Assembly: GCF_020991065.1 (NCBI RefSeq)
Contig: NZ_CP087710.1
Span: 3,162,001 to 3,226,000 of the forward strand
Direction of reading: 5' to 3'
Length of the DNA stretch: 64,000 nucleotides
Source of the DNA: Nocardioides okcheonensis
GTDB taxonomy: Bacteria; Actinomycetota; Actinomycetes; Propionibacteriales; Nocardioidaceae
Part shown: piece after piece, positions 25,305 through 33,062 of the stretch
Layout: every line of letters starts with the position of its first letter
How positions within the stretch are numbered: position 1 is the first letter of the stretch
Position numbers and translations under genes: made by a program
The notes under the pieces: generated by a model
Told to the model about the DNA's origin: nothing
The model's database searches: none
Seen by the model: the letters and a program-made list of their open reading frames with translations, nothing else

Positions 25305-25796
25305 CTACAGGCTCTCGCCGAGGCCCGTACGCAGCGCGGTCAGGCGGTCGGTCAGCTCGCGGACGTCGGGGCTCGGGATGCCCGGCTGCTCGAACACCTC
25401 GCCGTTGAGCGCGGCGGTCGCCTCCTCGACGGCCTCGCGGCCGGCCTCGGTGAGCACGGCGAGCACCACCCGTCGGTCGCCGTCGCCGCGCTCGCGCCGC
25501 ACGTAGTCCTGGGCGACCAGCCGGTCGACGGCGCTGGTGACGCTGGTGGGGTGCACCTGCAGCAGCGACCCGAGCCGCGACATCGGCATCGCGGCGCCGC
25601 GGGAGAAGGACAGCAGCCGCAGGACCTCGTAGCGGGCGAACGTCAGGCCGCGCGGGCGCAGCACGGCGTCGATGCGCTCCATCAGCAGCTGCTGGGCGCG
25701 CACCACCGACGTCACCATCGCCATCCCGTCGGCGGCGTCGGCCCAGCCGTGGGCCACCCACTGGCGGTGGGCCTCGCCGATCGGGTCGCGGGTCAT
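25305..25796 (-). CDS. MarR-family transcriptional regulator
   Basis: 163 residues with the MarR winged helix (SRLGSLLQVHPTSVTSAVDR as recognition helix-turn-helix, RERGDGDRRVVLAVLTEAG as wing). It has its own leaderless -10 (TAACCT) overlapping the stop of the BtuF-like gene and ends 44 bases before the icmF start. Position suggests possible control of icmF or of the BtuF-like gene, but no obvious operator palindrome is seen in either gap. Confidence 0.87.
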   Translation of the reverse strand: MTRDPIGEAHRQWVAHGWADAADGMAMVTSVVRAQQLLMERIDAVLRPRGLTFARYEVLRLLSFSRGAAMPMSRLGSLLQVHPTSVTSAVDRLVAQDYVRRERGDGDRRVVLAVLTEAGREAVEEATAALNGEVFEQPGIPSPDVRELTDRLTALRTGLGESL

Positions 25797-25802
25797 GGCT
25801 GG

Positions 25803-25808
25803 AGGTTA
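25803..25808 (-). promoter_or_regulatory. -10 box TAACCT for marR at 25796
   Basis: TAACCT six bases before the ATG; it overlaps the TAA stop of the gene upstream. Confidence 0.55.
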
Positions 25809-26549
25809 GCCAGTCAGGGTCGTCAGCTCGCCGTGCGCCTCCACCATCGCGGGGCCGTACCAGGTCAGCAGCCGCCCGGAGACGAGGCGCGACGGCGTCG
25901 CGAACGCCTCGGGCCCGTCGTCGGCGGTGAAGACGTACGGCTCGTCCGGCAGCAGCACGAGGTCGGGGCCGGCGGCGTCGACGTCGCCCGGCGTCACCGT
26001 CGGGTAGCGGCCCTCGCGGCCGGCGAGCACGTTGACCAGGCCGGCCCGGGCGAGCAGGTCGTCGGTGTAGGTCGGTGCGCCGACCACCATCCACGGGTCG
26101 CGCCAGATCGGGACGGCCACCCGGACCCTCGCCGGCGACGGCGAGCCCCACAGCCGCCGCGCCTCGACCAGCCACCCCGGCTCCGGCACCTGCAGCGCCT
26201 CCTCCAGCAGCCGCGCCATCGAGGCCAGCGACTCCTCGACCGTCTCGATGCGCGTCACCCACACCGCCACGCCCGCGTCGCGCAGCCGGCGGACGTCGAG
26301 CTCGCGGTTCTCCTCCTGGTTGGCGACCACCAGGTCCGGCTCGAGCGCGCGGACCGCCGCCAGGTCGGGGTTCTTGGTGCCCCGGACCCGGGCGACGTCG
26401 AGGTCGGCGGGGTGGGTGCACCAGTCGGTCGCGCCGACCAGCCGCTCGGGTGCGGTCGCGGCCAGCGCCTCGGTGAGCGACGGCACGAGGGACACCACGC
26501 GGGTCGCCGGACCGGTGAGGGGGACGGCGGCGCCGAGGTCGTCGAGCAT
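25806..26549 (-). CDS. BtuF-like helical-backbone metal/cobalamin-binding protein without signal peptide
   Basis: 247 residues. The periplasmic-binding-protein type III fold is recognisable from VVSLVPSLTEALAATAPERL and VGATDWCTHPADLD at the N-terminus and VRALEPDLVVANQEENRELD after it, the pattern of cobalamin-binding BtuF relatives. Unlike transport receptors it has no signal peptide or lipobox, so it should stay in the cytoplasm, and no ABC transporter genes are near. With the B12-dependent mutase two genes downstream, a cobalamin or corrinoid binding role is attractive but unproven. Confidence 0.75.
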   Translation of the reverse strand: MLDDLGAAVPLTGPATRVVSLVPSLTEALAATAPERLVGATDWCTHPADLDVARVRGTKNPDLAAVRALEPDLVVANQEENRELDVRRLRDAGVAVWVTRIETVEESLASMARLLEEALQVPEPGWLVEARRLWGSPSPARVRVAVPIWRDPWMVVGAPTYTDDLLARAGLVNVLAGREGRYPTVTPGDVDAAGPDLVLLPDEPYVFTADDGPEAFATPSRLVSGRLLTWYGPAMVEAHGELTTLTG

Positions 26550-26555
26550 GGTCCG

Positions 26556-26561
26556 AGGCTA
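26556..26561 (-). promoter_or_regulatory. -10 box TAGCCT for BtuF-like gene
   Basis: TAGCCT on the minus strand, six bases before the ATG at 26549. Confidence 0.6.
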
Positions 26562-26615
26562 GGCCAGCGGCGCCACGACGTGTCGCTGCTGGGTCGGACG
26601 TGGTGGAGTTGTCCC

Positions 26616-27749
26616 ATGAGCAAGCACGTCCCGGCGCCGGTGGGCCTGCCCGTCGACGGCCGCGAGCAGCCGACCGTGGAGGGTTGGACCTTCCCGGCGC
26701 GCAACCCGGCCACCGGCGAGGTGCTCTGGCAGGTGCCGGACGCCGGTCTCGCCGACGTCGACACCGCGCTGACCGCCGCCCGGCGGGCGTTCGACGCAAC
26801 CCCGTGGAGCACCGACTCGACGATGCGCGTCGCCGCCGTGCGCGCCTTCCGCGCCGCCCTCGAGGACGAGGCCGACAACCTCGCGCTGCTCCTCGCGGCC
26901 GAGACCGGCGTCCCGGTGGCCCTGCGCGAGGCCCACGTCGACCGCCCGATCGCGGACCTGCGGGCGGTGCCGCGGCGCCTCGAGGCGGGGGTCACCGTGG
27001 TCGTCACGCCGGCGACCTCGCCGCTCGCGGTGGCGCTGGAGGAGATCGGGCGGGTCCTGCTCGCCGGCGGCACCGTCGTCCTGAAGCCGGCCGTCGAGGC
27101 CGCGAGCGCCGCCCTGGAGATCGGCCGCCTCGCGCTCGCCCACCTGCCCCGCGGGGTGCTCAACGTCGTCACGACCCGCGACGTCGACGTCGCGATCGCG
27201 CTGACCCTCGACAAGCGCGTCGACGAGGTCGTGGTCGTCGGGTCGGCCTTCGTGGGCGAGCGGGTGCGGGCGTCCGCGCACCGACCCGGCACGCGGGTCC
27301 GGGTGACGACCGGCGGTCCGCGCCAGGTCCGGGCGGGCGGTGCCGACATGGCGGACGTGGTCGCGGGAGCGGCGCGGGCGGTGGCCGCCAACGCGGGCCA
27401 GGCGCCGTGGGTGCCGAGCAGCGTGGTGGTGCCGGCCCTCCGATACGCCGAGGCGGTGGCGGCGGCCGCCGAGGCGATGGGCTCGGTCGTGGTCGGAGAC
27501 CCGTTGTCCCCGCAGACGCTGTGCGGCCCGCTGCGCTCGCCCGTGGCCCGCGACCGGGTGCTGCGCTACGTCGCGCTCGCGGAGGCCGAGCGCGCCGACG
27601 TCGCGCTCGGTGGCCGGCGCCTCGACCGGCCGGGGTGGTGGGTCGAGCCCACCGTGATCGGTGGGGTGGCCGCCGACTCGCGCCTCGTGGTCGAGGAGGT
27701 GCTCGGCCCGGTGCTCATGCTGGTGCCCGACGCATCGGCACGTGCATGA
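26616..27749 (+). CDS. Aldehyde dehydrogenase-like protein lacking all catalytic residues
   Basis: 377 residues against about 480 for the family. The fold is clear (FPARNPATGEVLWQVPDAG, LLAGGTVVLKPAVEAASAAL, VVEEVLGPVLMLVPD). The catalytic points are changed: the usual PWNFP loop reads TPATSPLA, LELGGK reads VTTGGP, and GQxC reads ANAGQAPW, so the Asn, Glu and Cys are all missing. The C-terminal roughly 100 residues that complete the oligomerisation and catalytic domain are absent; the frame stops 35 bases inside the convergent GNAT gene. It may be a non-catalytic cofactor-binding or scaffold protein, or a decaying gene with an intact frame. Confidence 0.8.
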   Translation: MSKHVPAPVGLPVDGREQPTVEGWTFPARNPATGEVLWQVPDAGLADVDTALTAARRAFDATPWSTDSTMRVAAVRAFRAALEDEADNLALLLAAETGVPVALREAHVDRPIADLRAVPRRLEAGVTVVVTPATSPLAVALEEIGRVLLAGGTVVLKPAVEAASAALEIGRLALAHLPRGVLNVVTTRDVDVAIALTLDKRVDEVVVVGSAFVGERVRASAHRPGTRVRVTTGGPRQVRAGGADMADVVAGAARAVAANAGQAPWVPSSVVVPALRYAEAVAAAAEAMGSVVVGDPLSPQTLCGPLRSPVARDRVLRYVALAEAERADVALGGRRLDRPGWWVEPTVIGGVAADSRLVVEEVLGPVLMLVPDASARA

Positions 27750-28152
27750 TCCCGTCCTCGTCGAACTCCGGTCCCGCCACCTCGAAGCCGTAGCCGGCGT
27801 AGAAGCCGGTCAGCCCGGTCTGCGCGTCCAGGCGCACCTCGCGGTCTGCGACGAGCGCGATCGCCTCGTCCATCAGCAGCGCAGCGAGCCCGCGCCCGCG
27901 CGCCTCCGGGGCCACGACGACGCGGCCGATCCGGGCCCAGTCGCCGTCGTCGAGGATCCGCAGCGTCCCGACGACCCGGTCGTCGTCGAGCAGCACGAGG
28001 TGCCGGGTGGTGTCCTCGAGGTCGCGCCCGTCGAGGTCGGGGTAGGGGCAGTCCTGCTCGACGACGAACACCTGCTGGCGCAGCCGCCACACGGCGTACG
28101 CCGTGCGCGGGTCGAGGTCGTCGAAGGAGGCCACCTGCACCCGCGTCGTCAT
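27715..28152 (-). CDS. GNAT-family N-acetyltransferase (ElaA-like)
   Basis: 145 residues. The acetyl-CoA loop reads RVVVAPEARGRGLAALLMDE; the start VWRLRQQVFVVEQDCPYPDLDG is characteristic of ElaA-type GNATs. It transfers an acetyl group from acetyl-CoA to an unknown amine. The ATG at 28152 is chosen over GTG-rich upstream sequence because TATGCT lies seven bases before it. Its 3-prime end overlaps the end of the convergent aldehyde-dehydrogenase-like gene by 35 bases. Confidence 0.85.
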   Translation of the reverse strand: MTTRVQVASFDDLDPRTAYAVWRLRQQVFVVEQDCPYPDLDGRDLEDTTRHLVLLDDDRVVGTLRILDDGDWARIGRVVVAPEARGRGLAALLMDEAIALVADREVRLDAQTGLTGFYAGYGFEVAGPEFDEDGIMHVPMRRAPA

Positions 28153-28159
28153 GACCCGG

Positions 28160-28165
28160 AGCATA
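28160..28165 (-). promoter_or_regulatory. -10 box TATGCT for GNAT gene
   Basis: TATGCT seven bases before the ATG at 28152 on the minus strand. Confidence 0.55.
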
Positions 28166-28175
28166 CGAACAGCAG

Positions 28176-28213
28176 CGCGGGGCCGGACGGAGTCGTCTCC
28201 GTCCGGCCCCGCG
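28176..28213 (-). terminator. Hairpin after the secreted Ig-repeat gene
   Basis: Perfect 17-bp stem (CGCGGGGCCGGACGGAG, 28176-28192, with 28197-28213), 4-base loop, 25 bases past the stop of the NIDO/Ig gene. Confidence 0.75.
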
Positions 28214-28237
28214 CCGGGGTGCGTCGTCGCGCTGGCC

Positions 28238-30811
28238 TCAGGCGGCCCGGAAGGGCGCCTGCTTGCGGACCACGCGGACGTTGCCGGCCTTGTCGGTCGC
28301 GGTCACCTTCACCACGACGTAGGTCCGGCCGTCCTTGCGCTCGACCTTCGTGACCGAGACCTTGCAGTCGTCCAGGCCCGAGCGCGGGTCGGAGGCGCGG
28401 CAGGTCGGCTTCGGCATCGAGGCGTAGGCGCGCTTGCCGCTGAAGCCCTTGATCGCGGCCTGCGGCTTGCCCTTGTCGACGTGGAGCGTGGTGCTCACCG
28501 ACGCGGTGTCGCCGTCGGCAGTGCGGACCGTCGCGCGGAAGACGACCCGGCCCTGCTGGGCGCGAGGCACCACGCGGGGCGTGGGGCAGGCCACGACCGC
28601 GCTGCCGTTGCCGGCGCAGGTGTAGGTGATCGTCACCGTGTCGCGGTACCAGCCGAACTCGCTGATCGGCGTCGGGCTGGAGAGCGCGGCGGTGATGGTC
28701 GGGCGGCCGACGTTGACCTGCACCTTGGCGCCGGCGGGCGTCGCGTCGGTGTTGCCGGCGGCGTCCGTCGCCCGCACCTCGAAGGCGTGGCCGCCGTCGG
28801 CGAGGCCGGTGAAGGTGCGCGAGGTGCCGGGGCACGGCTCCCAGGCGGCGCTGCGTCCGTCGGCCACCAGGCGGCACTCGAACGTGGAGCCCTCGCTGTC
28901 GGACGCCCAGCCGAACGCCGCGGACGCGGTGTCGACGACGGCCGGGGGAGCCTGGGTCACGGTGGTCACGGGGGCCACGGTGTCGACGGTCAGCTCCTGC
29001 CGGGCGGGCTCGCTGACGTTGCCCGCGCCGTCGACGGCCACCACGACGAAGCGGTGGTCGCCGTCCTCGAGCGGGGCGGACGTCCAGCCGGACGTGCAGG
29101 TCTCCGGCGAGGCGAGCTGGGCGCCGACGGGCACGACGACGCACTCGTAGTGGTCGACGTCCGAGGCGGGCGTGCCGGCGAACGCGAACGACGGGGTGCT
29201 GTCGTTGCCCGGGGTCCGCACCCCGGACGTGATCGCGACGGCGGGCGCCACGGTGTCGACGGTGAACGCCCAGGCGGCGCTGTCCCCGACGTTGCCGGCG
29301 CGGTCGGTCGCCCGGACCTCGAAGGTCCAGTCGCCGTCGGTCAGGTCGGTCGCCTCGAAGGTCGACGCGTCGCACTCGGTCCAGGCGGTCGGCTCGGCAC
29401 CGGAGACCCGGCACTCGACTCCGGCCACGTCCTCGGACGGGTCGAAGGCGTAGGTGAACGCCGGGCTCGCGTCGTTGCCGAGTCGGGCCGGGCCGGTCTC
29501 GATGGTCGCGCCCGTGCCGACCGTGTCGACCGAGAAGTCGTACGACGCGGCGCCTCCGGTGTTGCCGAGGTCGTCGGTGCCGCGGACCGAGAACGTCCAG
29601 TCGCCGTCACCCAGCGGGCCGAGGTCCTCGGCGTCGGCGCAGTCCCACCAGGGGGACGGCTCGGCGCTGGGGACCCGGTCGAGGTGGCACTCGAAGGAGG
29701 CGGCGTCGGCGTCCTCGGAGCTCCACGCGAACGACGGGGTGGTGTCGTTGCCGAGCAGCGCCGGGACCGAGTCGAGGATCGCGGTGGGTCCGGTCGTGTC
29801 GACCTCGAAGGACTGCGACGCGGGCGTGCTGTCGGTGCTGTAGTACGCGTCGACCGCACGGACCTCGAACGTGTAGCCGCCGTCGGCGAGGCCCGGGTAG
29901 GAGGTGCCGTCGTCGGGGCAGGTGCTGAACCCGCCGGCGACCTGGTCGTCGGCGGTGAGCCGGCACTCGAAGCGGCGGTGCTCGGCGGCGGTCGTGGTGT
30001 AGGTGAAGGCCGGCGCAGCGTCGGTGGAGCGCGCCGCGGGGCCGGAGGCGATCGCCGTGTCGGGCGGGGTCACGCCGACCGGGAACCCGTCACGGAAGCG
30101 GAAGACGTAGCGCCCCTGCACGTCGGACTCGCGCGAGCCGTGGACCAGGCCCGCCGGGTTGGTGTCGAGGAACGCGCCGGGGACGTTGGAGCCCGGGAAG
30201 ACGTAGACGTGCTCGGGGTTCTGGTCCGCTGCGCTGAAGCCGATCTGGACCGAGCCGCTCTGGTCGCCGTCGACGCGGGCATAGTTGAGGACCACGTCGA
30301 AGTCGCCGGCCGCCACGTCGGACCGGTCGACCAGCAGCGCCTGGAAGTCGTTGGTCGGCGCCGTGCCGGAGCCGAAGAAGCCGATGTCGCGCCAGCTCAC
30401 GCACAACGCCGGACGGCCCTGCCACTCCACCGTGCCGTAGGTGACGGGCGTGCCGGTGTAGGTGGTCTCGAGGTCGGCGAAGAACGGCGCGAGCAGCGGC
30501 CGCGGCAGCGTCGAGATGTGGCCCGAGTAGTTGTACATCGAGCCGTCGAAGGTGATGTTGCCGTTGTTGTTGACGAACGCCTCGGTGACCGTGCGGTCGT
30601 AGAACGCCAGCGGCGACGACAGCGGGATCGATCCGGAGCTGTCGTCGTCGTTGAGCGGCAGGCTGTTGGCCGCGCAGCCGGCGTCGGTGATCACGGCGGA
30701 GTCCGGCGCCGCGGCGGCGCCCGGCGTGACCGCGAGCGTGCTGGCCGACGCCACGAGTGCGACGGTGCCGCTGAGGAGCGCACGCGGGACGCGTGCGGAG
30801 AGTATGGACAT
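28238..30811 (-). CDS. Secreted NIDO-domain protein with Ig-like repeats
   Basis: 857 residues. The signal peptide (ALLSGTVALVASASTLAVTP) ends near GAAAAPDSA. A NIDO (nidogen-like) domain follows at about 60-240: TVTEAFVNNNGNITFDG, PFFADLETTYTG and ALLVDRSDVAAGDFDVVL. Then come five Ig-like repeats of about 90 residues starting near 250, 340, 430, 520 and 610, each with a T/P-P-x-x-x-I strand, FECRL- or YECVV-type Cys, a second Cys about 15-25 residues on, and a DGDWTFEVRATDRAGN-like end. A final domain (about 700-857) has its own Cys pairs. No sorting signal or anchor is seen, so it is probably released or wall-associated. Function unknown; adhesion is a guess. Confidence 0.82.
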   Translation of the reverse strand: MSILSARVPRALLSGTVALVASASTLAVTPGAAAAPDSAVITDAGCAANSLPLNDDDSSGSIPLSSPLAFYDRTVTEAFVNNNGNITFDGSMYNYSGHISTLPRPLLAPFFADLETTYTGTPVTYGTVEWQGRPALCVSWRDIGFFGSGTAPTNDFQALLVDRSDVAAGDFDVVLNYARVDGDQSGSVQIGFSAADQNPEHVYVFPGSNVPGAFLDTNPAGLVHGSRESDVQGRYVFRFRDGFPVGVTPPDTAIASGPAARSTDAAPAFTYTTTAAEHRRFECRLTADDQVAGGFSTCPDDGTSYPGLADGGYTFEVRAVDAYYSTDSTPASQSFEVDTTGPTAILDSVPALLGNDTTPSFAWSSEDADAASFECHLDRVPSAEPSPWWDCADAEDLGPLGDGDWTFSVRGTDDLGNTGGAASYDFSVDTVGTGATIETGPARLGNDASPAFTYAFDPSEDVAGVECRVSGAEPTAWTECDASTFEATDLTDGDWTFEVRATDRAGNVGDSAAWAFTVDTVAPAVAITSGVRTPGNDSTPSFAFAGTPASDVDHYECVVVPVGAQLASPETCTSGWTSAPLEDGDHRFVVVAVDGAGNVSEPARQELTVDTVAPVTTVTQAPPAVVDTASAAFGWASDSEGSTFECRLVADGRSAAWEPCPGTSRTFTGLADGGHAFEVRATDAAGNTDATPAGAKVQVNVGRPTITAALSSPTPISEFGWYRDTVTITYTCAGNGSAVVACPTPRVVPRAQQGRVVFRATVRTADGDTASVSTTLHVDKGKPQAAIKGFSGKRAYASMPKPTCRASDPRSGLDDCKVSVTKVERKDGRTYVVVKVTATDKAGNVRVVRKQAPFRAA

Positions 30812-30944
30812 GTGCGCCCTTCGGTCGTGGGCGCGCCCCCACGGCCCACCCCCGTCGGCATCACACGCGCCTCGCCCGTCGGCCGGAGCCGAACGACCGT
30901 CTTGTGGATCTCCCGTGGTAGATCTGGTGACGTCCGTCCAGCCC

Positions 30945-31847
30945 TCAGGACACGAACGCCACGGCCTGGTCGAACGCGCGCCGCGCCTCCGGCACGCCCG
31001 GCAGCAGGCCGTAGACGTGGATCAGGTCCGGCTCCTCGACCGCGGTGAGGTCCCACCCGGCCTCGCGCGCCCGGCGGACCAGCAGCCGGCAGCCGGGGTG
31101 GAGCAGGTCGCGGGTGCCGTACAGCACGAGGCTCCGGGGCAGCCCGGTCAGGTCGGCGAGGGCGGGCGAGACCTCGGGTCGGCCGAGGTCGTCGGGCGTC
31201 CCGGCCCACCACCCGGCGTAGGCCCGGAGCTTGCCGATGAACAGCCACGGGTCGATCGCGTCGGCGGCCTCGGTCTCCTCGCGGGTGGAGGTGGTGAGGT
31301 CGACCCACGGCGCGTGCATCACCAGGTGGGTGGCCGGCGTCAGGCCGCGGTCGCGCACCGACACCGCGAGCGCGAGGGCGAGGCCGCCGCCGGCGGAGTC
31401 GCCCGCGAGCACCACCCCGCCCGGCTCGTCGGCCCACGTCGTCACGTCCGCGACCAGCGCGTCGTGGGAGTCGTGCCAGGTGTGCTCGGGCGCCAACGGG
31501 TAGTCGGGCATGACCACCCGGGCGCCGATGGCGTCGGCGAGGCGGGTGGCGTAGCGGACGTGGAAGGCGTCCATCGGCGCCATGTAGCCGCCGCCGTGGA
31601 CGTAGTAGAGGGTGCGGTGCACCCGCCGCTCGCGCGGGGTCAGGACGTAGGACGGGAAGCCGATGTCGGCCACCGATACGTCCCACCGCTGGGCGAAGCC
31701 GGGCACCGCGCGCGTGGGCAGCGACCGGTCGAGGGTGCGGTGCCACGCCGCCACACGCTCCCGCTCGGCCGGCTCGCTGTCGAGCTCGCGCGAGCGCCGG
31801 AGCCGCGGGACGAGGACGGCGAGCAGGTCGTGGCGGCGGCTGGGCAT
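30945..31847 (-). CDS. Alpha/beta hydrolase, HSL-type esterase
   Basis: 300 residues. The HSL-family oxyanion motif is YYVHGGGYMAP near residue 82; the nucleophile elbow GDSAGGG carries the Ser (GDSAG, about 149-155); Asp lies in YGTRDLLHPG and His in DLIHVYGLLPG. These residues complete an ester-hydrolysing triad. No signal peptide is seen. It starts at ATG 31847, six bases after TAGGCT, and is divergent from the thiamine transporter riboswitch. The 133-base gap downstream of it (30812-30944) holds only a GTGGGCGCGCCCCCAC-type palindrome and the presumed promoter of the next gene. Confidence 0.86.
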   Translation of the reverse strand: MPSRRHDLLAVLVPRLRRSRELDSEPAERERVAAWHRTLDRSLPTRAVPGFAQRWDVSVADIGFPSYVLTPRERRVHRTLYYVHGGGYMAPMDAFHVRYATRLADAIGARVVMPDYPLAPEHTWHDSHDALVADVTTWADEPGGVVLAGDSAGGGLALALAVSVRDRGLTPATHLVMHAPWVDLTTSTREETEAADAIDPWLFIGKLRAYAGWWAGTPDDLGRPEVSPALADLTGLPRSLVLYGTRDLLHPGCRLLVRRAREAGWDLTAVEEPDLIHVYGLLPGVPEARRAFDQAVAFVS

Positions 31848-31853
31848 GCGCGC

Positions 31854-31859
31854 AGCCTA
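31854..31859 (-). promoter_or_regulatory. -10 box TAGGCT for esterase
   Basis: TAGGCT on the minus strand, six bases before the ATG at 31847. Confidence 0.6.
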
Positions 31860-31872
31860 GGGCGGCCGCGGG

Positions 31873-31878
31873 TAGGCT
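31873..31878 (+). promoter_or_regulatory. -10 box TAGGCT for thiBPQ
   Basis: TAGGCT whose predicted start point (about 31885) matches the 5-prime edge of the TPP aptamer. Confidence 0.6.
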
Positions 31879-31885
31879 GGCGGCG

Positions 31886-31977
31886 AAGACAGGGGAGCAC
31901 GTGCCGACGTGCTGAGAGTGCGGACCAGCCGCAGACCCTCCGAACCTGATCCGGCTAGCACCGGCGATAGGGAGTCA
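31886..31977 (+). ncRNA. TPP riboswitch (THI element)
   Basis: All conserved pieces are present in order: GGGGAGC, GCTGAGAGTGCGG, ACCCTCCGAACCTGATCCGG, CTAGCACCGGCGATAGGGAG. The last helix contains AGGGAG (31969-31974), the ribosome site of the first gene, 5 bases before its ATG. Thiamine pyrophosphate binding would therefore hide the ribosome site and shut off the importer at translation. Confidence 0.95.
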
Positions 31978-31979
31978 CG

Positions 31980-33062
31980 ATGAACCGCGCACCCGTCCGT
32001 GCCCTCGCCCGCCCCCTGGGCACGGCCACCGCCGCCGTCCTGCTGCTCACCAGCTGCAGCCTCACCGGCGGCGACACGGCGTCCGAGCCCTCCACCTCCG
32101 CGACCGGGGGCGAGGGCGGCGGCACCGTCGTGCTCGCCACCCACGAGTCGTTCCAGCTGCCCAAGCGGCTGGTGCGGCAGTTCGAGGAGGAGTCGGGCTA
32201 CGACCTCGAGGTCCGGGCCGCCGGCGACGCCGGCACGCTGGCGACCAAGCTCAGCCTCACCGCCGACAACCCGATCGCGGACGCCGCGTTCGGGATCGAC
32301 AACACCTTCGCCTCTCGCCCGCTGGGCGAGGGCGCCTTCGCGCCGTTCGCGCCGACCACCGAGCCTCCCGCCGAGTACGCGCTGCCCGAGGGCGGCGACC
32401 GGCTGGTGCCGGTCGACTCCGCGAGCGTGTGCGTCAACGTCGACACCGACTGGTTCGACGCCGAGGGCCTCGCCCCGCCGAAGACCCTCGACGACCTCAC
32501 CGACCCGGCCTACGCCGACCTGGTGGTCACGCCGGGTGCCTCGACCAGCAGCCCCGGCATGGCCTTCTTCCTCGCGACGGTCGCCGAGTTCGGCGACGAC
32601 TGGCCCGACTACTGGACCGACCTCCTCGCCAACGGGGCCAAGGTCGTCGACGGCTGGGAGGACGCCTACTACGGCGACTTCACCGCCGGCTCGAAGACCG
32701 GCACCCGCCCGATCGTGGTGTCCTACGACTCCTCGCCCGCCTTCACGGTGGAGGACGGCCGCACCACGACCGCGGCGCTGCTCGACACCTGCTTCCGGCA
32801 GGTCGAGTACGCCGGCGTGCTCGAGGGGGCCGCCAACCCCGAGGGCGCGGCGGCGCTGGTCGACTGGATGCTCTCCGACGAGGTGCAGGCCGCGCTGCCG
32901 GAGTCGATGTACGTCTTCCCGGTGATGCCGGGCGCGACGGTCCCCGACGACTGGGCACGGTTCGCGCAGCAGCCGACCGACCCCTACGAGGTCGACCCCG
33001 CCGAGATCGCGGCGAACCGCGAGGACTGGCTGACCGAGTGGACCGACGTCATCTCCCGGTGA
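31980..33062 (+). CDS. thiB: Thiamine ABC transporter substrate-binding lipoprotein
   Basis: 360 residues. A lipoprotein signal ends in LLTSC (Cys26), followed by a Ser/Gly linker and a type II binding-protein fold (GTVVLATHESFQLPKRLVRQ, FGIDNTFASRPLGEGAFAPF, VVTPGASTSSPGMAFFLATV). The last two are typical of ThiB-family thiamine/TPP receptors. It delivers thiamine to the permease. Direct control by the TPP riboswitch confirms the substrate. Its stop overlaps the permease GTG. Confidence 0.93.
   Translation: MNRAPVRALARPLGTATAAVLLLTSCSLTGGDTASEPSTSATGGEGGGTVVLATHESFQLPKRLVRQFEEESGYDLEVRAAGDAGTLATKLSLTADNPIADAAFGIDNTFASRPLGEGAFAPFAPTTEPPAEYALPEGGDRLVPVDSASVCVNVDTDWFDAEGLAPPKTLDDLTDPAYADLVVTPGASTSSPGMAFFLATVAEFGDDWPDYWTDLLANGAKVVDGWEDAYYGDFTAGSKTGTRPIVVSYDSSPAFTVEDGRTTTAALLDTCFRQVEYAGVLEGAANPEGAAALVDWMLSDEVQAALPESMYVFPVMPGATVPDDWARFAQQPTDPYEVDPAEIAANREDWLTEWTDVISR

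Noticed and set aside
26616..28152. Frameshifted full-length aldehyde dehydrogenase continuing past 27749
   Set aside because: No dehydrogenase C-terminal motifs appear in any plus frame downstream; that sequence is explained by the GNAT gene on the other strand.
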